Assembly: GCA_002308815.1 (NCBI GenBank)
Contig: DBVX01000075.1
Location: forward strand, 12,330-36,699
DNA from: Bacteroidales bacterium UBA1253
GTDB taxonomy: Bacteria; Bacteroidota; Bacteroidia; Bacteroidales; Paludibacteraceae
Length of the DNA: 24,370 nucleotides
Direction: 5' to 3'
The translations under genes were made by a program, and so were the position numbers. Of the stretch, positions 17,213 to 23,723 are shown one piece after another. Numbering within the stretch: position 1 is the first letter of the stretch; each line of letters starts with the position of its first letter. Under the pieces are notes generated by a model that did no database searches, was not told where the DNA came from, and was given only the letters and a program-made list of their open reading frames with translations.

Positions 17213-17353
17213 ATGAAGAAAACGTACTTGTTTCCAATGACTGACATCATTCCGCATATCGCAATGGAATGTATTATGGATGCTACCGTTATCAGTGCTG
17301 ATCCTGTCATTCAAGAACCCGATCCCGATGATCCCGGAGCGTTGATGATGTAA
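17213..17353 (+). CDS. Small 46-residue peptide, MKKTY-type, function unknown
   Basis: An ORF too short for many gene callers: it begins MKKTYLFPMTDIIPHIAMEC and ends DPVIQEPDPDDPGALMM. It is preceded by an A-rich leader (CCCGAAGAATT just before the ATG), the same style as other starts in this window. The layout, a basic MKK-T/K-Y-x-x-P start, a middle with spaced hydrophobic residues and methionines, and an acidic proline-rich tail, resembles short Bacteroidales peptides often annotated as hypothetical next to surface-protein genes. It is not a normal Sec signal peptide. The BspA-like gene starts 14 nt after its stop, so the two are probably co-transcribed. Roles as a leader peptide, a processed peptide or a secretion partner are all possible; none is shown. 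Confidence 0.6.
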   Translation: MKKTYLFPMTDIIPHIAMECIMDATVISADPVIQEPDPDDPGALMM

Positions 17354-17367
17354 GTTCTCCGTGCAGA

Positions 17368-18276
17368 ATGTTTGACACGACGGATATGAACTCGAGTCTG
17401 ATTCACATAGTGCTTGCAAAGTGCCGCGCGTTGTTGCCGCTGCTTCTGCTTGTGTTTGTTCCGCGGCTTGCGGCGCAGACGTTCACCTACGATGCCGACG
17501 GGCTGTACTACAGTTGCGATCCCGGCACGAAGGAGGCGGTGCTGATTGCCTGCAAGGATGCCAAGACCGATTATGTCTATGAGCAGGCGAACGTGTTTGT
17601 CCCCGCCACCATCACCGTCAGCGGTGCCAGCATGGGCGGCGACAGCAGTTCGGAGAGCGAGAACACCTACACCGTGACGGAGATAGGAGAGAGCGCGCTG
17701 GAAGGCGCGTGGGCGCAGACGCTCGCGTTCGAGAAAGGCAGCCATGTCCGCGTCATCCGTCGCAGGGGGCTGTACGGACTGGGCATCAAGACGCTCGAAC
17801 TGCCCGCCTCGCTGCAAGTCATCGAGGAGGAGGGATTGTATATCCGTTCGTCGCAGAAAACCCAGTCGTTCATCGCCACGCTCGTTCTGCCCGCAGGGCT
17901 TGACAGTCTCGGACTGAGTGCGGTGGTGCTCAACCGGCTGGAGAAACTTCGTTTCCTCGGAATGACACCTCCCAAGTGCGCCACGGCGGAGGGCGACGCC
18001 CGCAACCCGTGGACGGCGGCTGACAACGCCACGCCCGAGGACATAACGGTGGAGTACCCCGAGGGGTGCCGCGACTTATATAAGGAACGCGCGGGCATAG
18101 GCGACTATTTCACCGCCTTTGCCGACCCCGAAACACCGACCGGCATAGATATCCTCGGGGACGCGGACGGCTCGTCCGCGACAAGCGATTCCGTTGCCCG
18201 CAAAGTGATGCGGAACGGACGGGTGACGATTATCCGCAGCGCCCGCACCTACAGCCTCTTCGGACAGGGGCTGTGA
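17368..18276 (+). CDS. BspA-like leucine-rich-repeat surface protein
   Basis: A 302-residue secreted protein. The signal peptide lies in MNSSLIHIVLAKCRALLP onward with likely cleavage after RLAA; the ATG at 17386 (Met7) is as good a start as 17368. The middle (about residues 105-240) has LRR_5-type repeats seen in BspA proteins: TVTEIGESALEGAWAQTLAF, GIKTLELPASLQVIEEEGLY, IATLVLPAGLDSLGLSA and LEKLRFLGMTPPKC. The C-terminal 24 residues (from K279, KVMRNGRVTIIRSARTYSLF, ending GQGL) form a tail of the kind found at the ends of many Bacteroidales secreted proteins and shared with the 903-residue protein at 20884. BspA proteins bind host matrix proteins in oral bacteria; here only surface location is a fair inference. 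It is short for the family, with few repeats. Confidence 0.75.
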   Translation: MFDTTDMNSSLIHIVLAKCRALLPLLLLVFVPRLAAQTFTYDADGLYYSCDPGTKEAVLIACKDAKTDYVYEQANVFVPATITVSGASMGGDSSSESENTYTVTEIGESALEGAWAQTLAFEKGSHVRVIRRRGLYGLGIKTLELPASLQVIEEEGLYIRSSQKTQSFIATLVLPAGLDSLGLSAVVLNRLEKLRFLGMTPPKCATAEGDARNPWTAADNATPEDITVEYPEGCRDLYKERAGIGDYFTAFADPETPTGIDILGDADGSSATSDSVARKVMRNGRVTIIRSARTYSLFGQGL

Positions 18277-18341
18277 CATACCGTGCCGCGCGCTACGACC
18301 CGCCGCGCTAATCGACCTTTGACGTATTGAAACAGACAATT

Positions 18342-18364
18342 CAAACAAGAACCATGCTTGTTTG
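18342..18364 (+). terminator. Hairpin after the BspA-like gene
   Basis: CAAACAAG (18342-18349), loop AACCATG, CTTGTTTG (18357-18364): a perfect 8-bp stem 65 nt after the stop. There is no long T run after it, so terminator function is only likely. The last base is the first base of the 33-bp array. Confidence 0.45.
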
Positions 18365-18495
18365 CCGCTTTCGTCCTTGTTTTGTGTAAAGAAATTGCCA
18401 CTTTCATTCATATTTTGTGTAAAAATGCTGCCACTTTCGTTCATATTTTGTGTAAAAACTATGCAATTTTCGTTCATTTTTTGTGTAAATATTTA
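18364..18495 (+). repeat. Four-copy 33-bp tandem array upstream of the AAA ATPase gene
   Basis: Four head-to-tail units begin at 18364, 18397, 18430 and 18463, an exact 33-bp period with no insertions. Each has the form GCCACTTTCGTTCAT followed by a short A/T stretch, then TTTTGTGTAAA and a variable A-rich end. TTTTGTGTAAA is invariant at 18380, 18413, 18446 and 18479; the outer copies 1 and 4 carry most of the changes. The array ends at the possible -33 element of the ATPase promoter. Read on the minus strand, each unit encodes 11 residues of the type MNESGxxFTQN, but that frame has no other sign of being a gene. Confidence 0.9.
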
Positions 18496-18523
18496 CATAA
18501 TCCAATTATTGTCAGTACATTTG
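18492..18523 (+). promoter_or_regulatory. Promoter of the AAA/DUF4143 ATPase gene
   Basis: TACATTTG (18516-18523) is a full TAnnTTTG match; 20 nt upstream is TTTA (18492-18495), one mismatch from TTTG and inside the last unit of the tandem array. The transcript would start near 18530, about 24 nt before the ATG. Confidence 0.6.
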
Positions 18524-18553
18524 CCGCGTGAATAACAATAATATTTATCGGAT

Positions 18554-19852
18554 ATGGAAAGAACGATACTCAATGAGCTGCGCAAATGGAAACAATCAGC
18601 ACACCGTCTGCCGCTGATTATCAACGGCGCACGGCAGGTTGGCAAGACGTGGATACTGCAGCATTTCGGCAAGACGGAATATAAGCATCTCGCGTACATC
18701 AATTTCGACAACCGCGACAGCCGCACGGACAGTCTCTTTCAGGACTATAACATACAGCGCATACTGACGCTTGTGGAGGCGATATCCAAAGTGCCTGTAG
18801 TGCCGGAGGAAACGCTGATTGTGTTTGACGAGATACAAGAGGTGCCGCAGGGATTAGGCGTGTTGAAGTATTTTGCTGAGGACGCACCCGGTTATCATGT
18901 CGCTGTGGCGGGTTCGCTGCTCGGGATCATGCTGCACAAGGACGCTTCGTTCCCCGTCGGGAAGGTGGACAGCCTTTCGCTTTATCCGATGTCGTTTGAG
19001 GAGTTTATGATTGCCATGGATGAGCGGCGCGCGCTTGACATTCTCCGTTCAGGCGACTGGCAGCTGATTGACAGCATGCACGGCTTTTATATGGACATGC
19101 TTCGCCAGTATCTGTTTGTCGGCGGTATGCCGGCGGCTGTTAAAGCCTGTACGGAGCAGCGCGGAGTGCTGGAAGTGAGGCGGCTGCAGGAGCAGATAAT
19201 AAGCAACTACCGCATGGACATCTCCAAGCACACCACCCGCACGGAAGTGCAGCGCATCAATATAATCTATGACTCCATGCCCGCCCAGCTTGCCAGGGAG
19301 AACAAGAAGTTCATCTACGGCGCGGCTGCCAAAGGCGCGAGGGCGCGTGAATACGAAGGCGCTATACAGTGGATGGAGGATGCCGGTATCCTGAACCGCG
19401 TGTATGCTGTTCAGAAACCTGCGCTGCCGCTACGTTTCTATGAGAACCGCGATGCCTTCAAACTCTATTTCTCCGATTGCGGACTATTGGGCGCGATGAC
19501 ACACACCGAACCTTTCACGCTTCTGCAGAACAGCAGTGTTTTTGAGGAGTACAAAGGTGCGTTTGTCGAGCAGTTTGTTCTGCAGCAGTTGCGTTTATCG
19601 GGGTTGCCGATATATTATTACAGTCGCGAGAATGCACAGATGGAGATTGATTTTTTGCTGCAGAAAGGAGATATGCTGGTGCCGATAGAAGCCAAATCGG
19701 GCAACAACCTAAAAAGCAAGTCGCTTAACCAATATCGGCAAATCAACCATCCGGCATTGAGCGTCAAGACATCGGTGCTGCCGTACAAGCGCAATGACGA
19801 CTTGGTGAATCTGCCATTGTATGCGGTAGGTCTTCTGCCGAAGATGATGTAA
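18554..19852 (+). CDS. AAA_14/DUF4143 ATP-binding protein
   Basis: A 432-residue soluble P-loop ATPase of a family that is widespread, often multi-copy, in Bacteroidetes and has no settled function. Walker A is GARQVGKT (G25-T32) and Walker B IVFDEIQ (D92, E93); VAGSLLGIML holds the sensor-1 position and LYPMSFEEFM follows, both typical of AAA_14. The second half is DUF4143, with SDCGLLGAM and a C-terminal MEIDFLLQKGDMLVPIEAKSG-type segment whose D366, E379 and K381 fit the D...ExK pattern of PD-(D/E)XK nuclease folds. The gene stands alone, behind the 33-bp array and its own promoter, and is followed by a hairpin terminator. Whether the nuclease-like fold is active cannot be told. Confidence 0.9.
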   Translation: MERTILNELRKWKQSAHRLPLIINGARQVGKTWILQHFGKTEYKHLAYINFDNRDSRTDSLFQDYNIQRILTLVEAISKVPVVPEETLIVFDEIQEVPQGLGVLKYFAEDAPGYHVAVAGSLLGIMLHKDASFPVGKVDSLSLYPMSFEEFMIAMDERRALDILRSGDWQLIDSMHGFYMDMLRQYLFVGGMPAAVKACTEQRGVLEVRRLQEQIISNYRMDISKHTTRTEVQRINIIYDSMPAQLARENKKFIYGAAAKGARAREYEGAIQWMEDAGILNRVYAVQKPALPLRFYENRDAFKLYFSDCGLLGAMTHTEPFTLLQNSSVFEEYKGAFVEQFVLQQLRLSGLPIYYYSRENAQMEIDFLLQKGDMLVPIEAKSGNNLKSKSLNQYRQINHPALSVKTSVLPYKRNDDLVNLPLYAVGLLPKMM

Positions 19853-19882
19853 GAATTTCCGAGGTTTGAATGAATAGTTTGT

Positions 19883-19906
19883 CACAGAGCGTTTGCACGC
19901 TCTGTG
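19883..19906 (+). terminator. Hairpin terminator after the ATPase gene
   Basis: CACAGAGCG (19883-19891), loop TTTGCA, CGCTCTGTG (19898-19906), a perfect 9-bp stem 30 nt after the stop, followed by a T-rich stretch (CCGTTTCTGTCTGTTTC). Confidence 0.75.
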
Positions 19907-19997
19907 CCGTTTCTGTCTGTTTCAATCGCCACTATATAGAGTCAACAAAACTAACCAAATAAATTATCCAAAACAAACCAAACTTATTGTTTAACGT

Positions 19998-20033
19998 AAA
20001 ACTCAACATTATGAAAAAACTAATTTCTCTAAT
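19998..20033 (+). repeat. Upstream copy of a duplicated secreted-protein leader
   Basis: These 36 nt (AAAACTCAACATTATG followed by AAAAAACTAATTTCTCTAAT) match 20871-20906, the leader and first codons of the 903-residue protein gene, with two mismatches. The copies are 873 bp apart in the same orientation and flank the toxin-antitoxin pair. Confidence 0.85.
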
Positions 20034-20138
20034 GTCCTGTGCAACATAACATTGGCACAACGTTTTTATTACTCGGACAGGTCAAGCAAGTGTGCTTGTA
20101 TCCGAATGGTCTTTGACAGAATGCATAAAAGAAATTGA
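20011..20138 (+). pseudogene. Frameshifted 5' remnant of a secreted-protein gene
   Basis: Translation from the ATG at 20011 gives MKKLISLMSCAT and then a stop. Moving to another frame just before that stop continues with NITLAQRFYYSDRSSK and ends at 20138. Joined, the two pieces read as a normal Bacteroidales signal peptide (MKKLISLM...NITLAQ, cleavage after LAQ) plus a few mature residues. The start is closely similar to that of the gene at 20884. It lies in the 353-bp gene-free stretch 19853-20205, which otherwise holds only the ATPase terminator and the antitoxin promoter. It is either a deletion remnant or a leftover from duplication. Confidence 0.55.
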
Positions 20139-20145
20139 CAAAATG

Positions 20146-20177
20146 TTTGTATAATCGGCTAATATGCCGTACCTTTG
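20146..20177 (+). promoter_or_regulatory. Promoter of the toxin-antitoxin pair
   Basis: TTTG (20146-20149), 20 nt, TACCTTTG (20170-20177): a full consensus match, 28 nt before the antitoxin ATG. Just upstream, TTGACAGAAT (20113) and TTGACAAAAT (20135) form a direct repeat with a 22-bp period, a possible operator. Confidence 0.7.
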
Positions 20178-20205
20178 CTGGCACAAATCAAAGTTCCGGT
20201 GAATT

Positions 20206-20460
20206 ATGACGACCACCCAATCTTATTCAGATGTGTTTCATCTCGTATCCGCATTACCTGTTAATGAGCAGGAGATGCTGGTTTATGCGATAGCGGACAA
20301 TATCCGGCGAATCCATTCGGATCAGAGCGTCCGCAGCAGACTGGCAGCCTACGTTGAAGGCGGCGTGGATGAGATTGCGAACGGCAGAAGTTTCTCCAAC
20401 GAAGACGTGCTGGAGTATGCCAACCGATTGATTGACCAGAAAGAGCCGGTAGCGGTATGA
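20206..20460 (+). CDS. Putative antitoxin of a type II toxin-antitoxin pair
   Basis: An 84-residue acidic protein without a domain I can name. It is called an antitoxin because its stop codon overlaps the start of a ParE-like toxin by 4 nt (ATGA, 20457-20460) and because of its size. The sequence is predicted to be mostly helical: SDVFHLVSALPVNEQEMLVY, AIADNIRRIHSD, then a C-terminal part SFSNEDVLEYANRLIDQKEP that would be the toxin-binding segment. The ending SNEDVLEYANRL resembles short antitoxins in which helix SxEEVxxxLxxxL neutralises RelE/ParE toxins. It has no recognisable ribbon-helix-helix or HTH motif that I can confirm. A consensus promoter lies directly upstream. Confidence 0.75.
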   Translation: MTTTQSYSDVFHLVSALPVNEQEMLVYAIADNIRRIHSDQSVRSRLAAYVEGGVDEIANGRSFSNEDVLEYANRLIDQKEPVAV

Positions 20461-20774
20461 GAAAGGTCGTCTGGTCTTTCCGCGCAATGAAGTCCTACGG
20501 CAGGATAGTGGATTATATCGCTGCCAGTTTTGGTAACAAACGGGCGAAGCAATATGCCGCTGACGTGTATAAGCAAGTCGCTTTGTTGCCGCAACGGTAT
20601 GAATCAGGCAGTTTTGAGCCGCTGTTGGAAGGCAGCAAGTATCAGTTCCGCCATATATTGATAGGCAAACTGACCAAAATCATTTACCGCGTTACGGACA
20701 CTTCGATAGAGATTGCCGATGTGTGGGACACACGGCAGAGTCCTGAAGAACTGGCAGGACGGTTGATAGACTGA
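20457..20774 (+). CDS. RelE/ParE family toxin
   Basis: A 105-residue basic protein with the RelE/ParE fold pattern: VVWSFRAMKSYGRIVDYIAA (beta strand plus helix hairpin), QYAADVYKQVALLPQRYESG, then the sheet strands YQFRHILIGKLTKIIYRVTD and SIEIADVWDTRQSPEEL. The ending VWDTRQSPEE is the usual site of the ParE/RelE C-terminal motif. ParE toxins inhibit gyrase and RelE toxins cut mRNA on the ribosome; the sequence fits ParE/RelE-like members from Bacteroidetes, and the target cannot be assigned. It is translationally coupled to the antitoxin and followed 23 nt later by a terminator, so the pair is a self-contained two-gene unit. Confidence 0.88.
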   Translation: MRKVVWSFRAMKSYGRIVDYIAASFGNKRAKQYAADVYKQVALLPQRYESGSFEPLLEGSKYQFRHILIGKLTKIIYRVTDTSIEIADVWDTRQSPEELAGRLID

Positions 20775-20797
20775 CCGAATACAAGAAAACTTTTTGT

Positions 20798-20830
20798 CAG
20801 ACATAGAATTATTCTGTGTCTGTTCTTTTT
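20798..20830 (+). terminator. Terminator of the toxin-antitoxin pair
   Basis: CAGACATAG (20798-20806), loop AATTATT, CTGTGTCTG (20814-20822): nine pairs including one G-T, followed by TTCTTTTT. A classic intrinsic terminator. Confidence 0.85.
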
Positions 20831-20870
20831 ATGCACCTCATTTAGAATATAAATTTAATCAATAACTAAA

Positions 20871-20906
20871 AAAACTCAACATTATGAAAAAACTATTTTC
20901 ACTAAT
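20871..20906 (+). repeat. Downstream copy of the duplicated leader
   Basis: Partner of 19998-20033 (two mismatches in 36 nt). It covers the last 13 nt before the start and the first codons of the 903-residue protein gene. Confidence 0.85.
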
Positions 20907-23595
20907 TCTTATGGCTCTCATCTCATCGCAGATGTGGGCTGCAATCAATGTTACTATTAACGGGACACCCGGTTACTCAGGTGTTAGTAGTTTTACCGGA
21001 TTATATTACAGTTCAAATAATTCCGTAACGAGTAGTACGTATTCTGTGACATATACCGGTAATAGTACTTTGAGCAAATACTCATATAGCAGTAACACTA
21101 CGGCAAATAAGGTATATAAGATTACAATAAATACCACAAGTGGGAATTCTGTGACTGCTTGGTCTTGCACATACACTTCCGTGGCTTCAGCTTCCGCAGT
21201 GGCTTCAGCTACCAAAAATGTGTATTACGCAGATGGTAATACAATATATTTTAAAACGACATCGTCTGCTTCTGTGTCTCTTTCAGCAACCGTGAGTGGT
21301 TCCGGCGGTGGTGGTGGTTCTGGTTCCGGCTCTGGTTCTCGTTCTTCAGCTACGGCTACCAAAACAGCATCAGCACAATCTGTTACTGTAAATCGTTCTG
21401 GTACAGGTGCTGGAAAAACTGCTAACTATGCAGTTCCTTCGGATGTGGTAGATATGGGTGCTGCTGGTTATTGGAGAACTAAAAATGTAAATGCATCAAG
21501 CGAATCCGGATCTGGTAACTATTACCAATGGGGCAAAACAACCCAAAGTCACTCAACTGCAGGTAACTATTCGAATCCTACGACTGCTGACCTTGTGTCC
21601 ACTTACGATGCGGCAACTTCGAGTTGTGGTACGGGATATTGCATTCCCACCCAAACAGAATGGGCTGCCCTTATTAATAGTTCCAATTCTACTTGGGAGT
21701 GGAGTGGTACTTATACCATGAAGATTACAAGTAAAACAACAGGAAACTCCATTACATTACCTGTAACAGGATATTATGATGAAAATAGTTCATACTATTC
21801 GACCAACACAGGTGTCTATTGGTCAAGTACTTATAATAGCGGTCAACCATATATTCTTCAATTTAAGAATGGATATGATGCTTTTTCATTGAAAGCGGCA
21901 AATAATGGAACTTATGTTACAGGCATTGGACTTAACGATGCTCTGTATGTTCGTCCTATTTACAATATGACAGGTACACTTTATACTTTGACTATCAATG
22001 TTGTAAATGGCAGTACTACCCATGTGTACAAGTACAAAGGCATCAGCGGACAACAAGTTAAAGTTACAGCATCATACGAATCCGGCTATAACGCTAAATG
22101 GAATGATACCAATGCTGATGCAACTTCAGCACGTACCTTTACTATCTCCGGTAATGCTTCTTATACTGTAAATTATACATCATCTATTACCTACGTTACC
22201 GCCACCTTCAACAACTACAACGGTACACAGTTGGCTCAATACACCAATGTGGTAAGCGGAACGACCCCCACTTACAGCGGCGTTACTCCTACCAGACCGA
22301 ATGATCAGAACGAATCCACAGTAACGACTTACGAATTCACGGGATGGAGTCCTGCATTGGGCAATATCACAACGAATACGACCTATACGGCACAGTTCTC
22401 TTCTTCGACTTCTCCGCGCCAGTACACCATCCGCTTCTTGATGGACGACGGCTCGACCGTAATTCAAAGCGGCAATGTCGCTTACGGCGAAAACCCGATT
22501 GCTCCGGCTGATGAGGATGTCACCAAGATAGCGGACGAGAGCTACACTTACGCTTTCGCGGGATGGGATGCCAACAATGACGGTATCGTAGACGGAGTGG
22601 CGGAAGTGACCGGCGCACAGGACTATGTGGCTGTGTTCACCGCAACGCCGATTGTGGTAGTACCCACCTACAACATCACCGTAGGCGCATACAGCAACGG
22701 TACGGTAACGCTGACAGCAGGCGGCGACGTGCAGGTTGTTCCTGCGGAAGGCGGCGTATATAACTATCTGGAGGGAACCACCATCATCGTCAAGGCTACA
22801 GCCAATCGCGGCTTCCACTTCACGGAGTGGAGCGACCATACCACCACAGCCAGCGTACGCGTGCGCGAGATAGATGAGAACAAGACGCTCACCCCGACTT
22901 TCGCTGCCAACACGCCGTTCACGATGCTTGACACTTGGGACGAAGCAGCATGCCAGGACAACTACAACTTTAACAATGTACTGACCGTCACCCTTGACGG
23001 ACGCACCTTCACCGCCGGTCAGTGGGCTACTCTGTCCGTGCCGTTCGACTACACGCTTACCGCGGATGATGCCCTTTACAATATGGTTTACAGACTCAGC
23101 GTTGCCACTCTTTCTCAGGACGGCGGCAGTATGCACTTCGAGTTCGTACGCTCCAACACCATTGAGAAGAACCAGCCTTATCTGGTTGTTCCGCGTCAGG
23201 CGGTCAACGAGGTCGTGTTTGACGGCGTGAAACTGGAGACTCCCGCAGAGGAGGCTCCCACCACCGACAACCGTGTTGCTTTCGTAAGCAGCCTGTGGAA
23301 GCAGACTATCCATGGCCGCAACGAGTTCTATGTAGGCGCGAACAGCACCCTGCGTTACGCCTCTACCTCGGGTACGACCGTGAAGGGCAACCGTGCGTTC
23401 TTCCGCAAGATTGGTGATGCCGTTACTCCTGCTCCCCGCCGCATTGTCATCAGCATTGACGGTGTGGAGACAACGAAGGTTCTGACCGAGGACGGCGAAC
23501 TGGTTGACACCACCACCAAGCGCATGGAGAACGGCATTCTCATCATCGAGCGCAACGGTGTCCGTATGGATGCACTCGGTAACCGTATCGACTGA
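20884..23595 (+). CDS. Large mosaic surface protein with Listeria-Bacteroides repeats
   Basis: A 903-residue secreted protein. Signal peptide: MKKLFSLILMALISSQMWA. Residues 20-138 are Ser/Thr/Asn-rich and probably all-beta. A Gly/Ser linker (about 140-152) leads to a region (about 175-360) with DMGAAGYWRTKNVN, YYQWGKTT, CGTGYCIPTQTEWAALI and VYWSSTY, the pattern of the FISUMP/Lcl-type domain of Bacteroidetes and Fibrobacter surface proteins. From about 434 come two Listeria-Bacteroides repeats (YEFTGWSPALGNITTNTTYT; YAFAGWDANNDGI) and a divergent InlB-type repeat (596-676, HFTEWSDHTTTASV). An all-beta C-terminal region follows, and the last 25 residues (K879 onward, KRMENGILIIERNGVRMDAL) form the tail also seen in the BspA-like protein. 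Codons are AT-rich up to about 22190 and GC-rich after, so the two halves likely have different histories. Adhesion is a reasonable but unproven role. Confidence 0.85.
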   Translation: MKKLFSLILMALISSQMWAAINVTINGTPGYSGVSSFTGLYYSSNNSVTSSTYSVTYTGNSTLSKYSYSSNTTANKVYKITINTTSGNSVTAWSCTYTSVASASAVASATKNVYYADGNTIYFKTTSSASVSLSATVSGSGGGGGSGSGSGSRSSATATKTASAQSVTVNRSGTGAGKTANYAVPSDVVDMGAAGYWRTKNVNASSESGSGNYYQWGKTTQSHSTAGNYSNPTTADLVSTYDAATSSCGTGYCIPTQTEWAALINSSNSTWEWSGTYTMKITSKTTGNSITLPVTGYYDENSSYYSTNTGVYWSSTYNSGQPYILQFKNGYDAFSLKAANNGTYVTGIGLNDALYVRPIYNMTGTLYTLTINVVNGSTTHVYKYKGISGQQVKVTASYESGYNAKWNDTNADATSARTFTISGNASYTVNYTSSITYVTATFNNYNGTQLAQYTNVVSGTTPTYSGVTPTRPNDQNESTVTTYEFTGWSPALGNITTNTTYTAQFSSSTSPRQYTIRFLMDDGSTVIQSGNVAYGENPIAPADEDVTKIADESYTYAFAGWDANNDGIVDGVAEVTGAQDYVAVFTATPIVVVPTYNITVGAYSNGTVTLTAGGDVQVVPAEGGVYNYLEGTTIIVKATANRGFHFTEWSDHTTTASVRVREIDENKTLTPTFAANTPFTMLDTWDEAACQDNYNFNNVLTVTLDGRTFTAGQWATLSVPFDYTLTADDALYNMVYRLSVATLSQDGGSMHFEFVRSNTIEKNQPYLVVPRQAVNEVVFDGVKLETPAEEAPTTDNRVAFVSSLWKQTIHGRNEFYVGANSTLRYASTSGTTVKGNRAFFRKIGDAVTPAPRRIVISIDGVETTKVLTEDGELVDTTTKRMENGILIIERNGVRMDALGNRID

Positions 23596-23627
23596 TCTCC
23601 GGGATTCCTGACGGAATAACATACATG

Positions 23628-23664
23628 AATCCGGCTGCCAGAATTGGCAGCCGGATTGCTTTTT
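23628..23664 (+). terminator. Terminator of the mosaic surface-protein gene
   Basis: AATCCGGCTGCCA (23628-23640), loop GAAT, TGGCAGCCGGATT (23645-23657): a perfect 13-bp stem followed by GCTTTTT. It lies between convergent genes and may block transcription from both sides, though the T run is only on the plus strand. Confidence 0.9.
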
Positions 23665-23723
23665 CCCTCCGTCAATCAAGCTATGAGGGATTGTTGTTGG
23701 TTGACTGAATCTGTCAGAGAATC

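Noticed and set aside
18076..18477. Minus-strand frame with 11-residue repeats of the form MNESGxxFTQN
   Set aside because: The repeats are a by-product of the 33-bp period being a multiple of three, and the rest is antisense to the BspA-like gene. Kept as a note because such frames may be annotated as proteins elsewhere.
18364..18495. CRISPR array
   Set aside because: The 33-bp units are contiguous, with no unique spacers between repeats, and no cas genes are nearby.
22180..23679. Minus-strand open frame of 499 residues
   Set aside because: Antisense to the GC-rich half of the mosaic gene and overlaps its terminator; useful only as a sign of codon bias.
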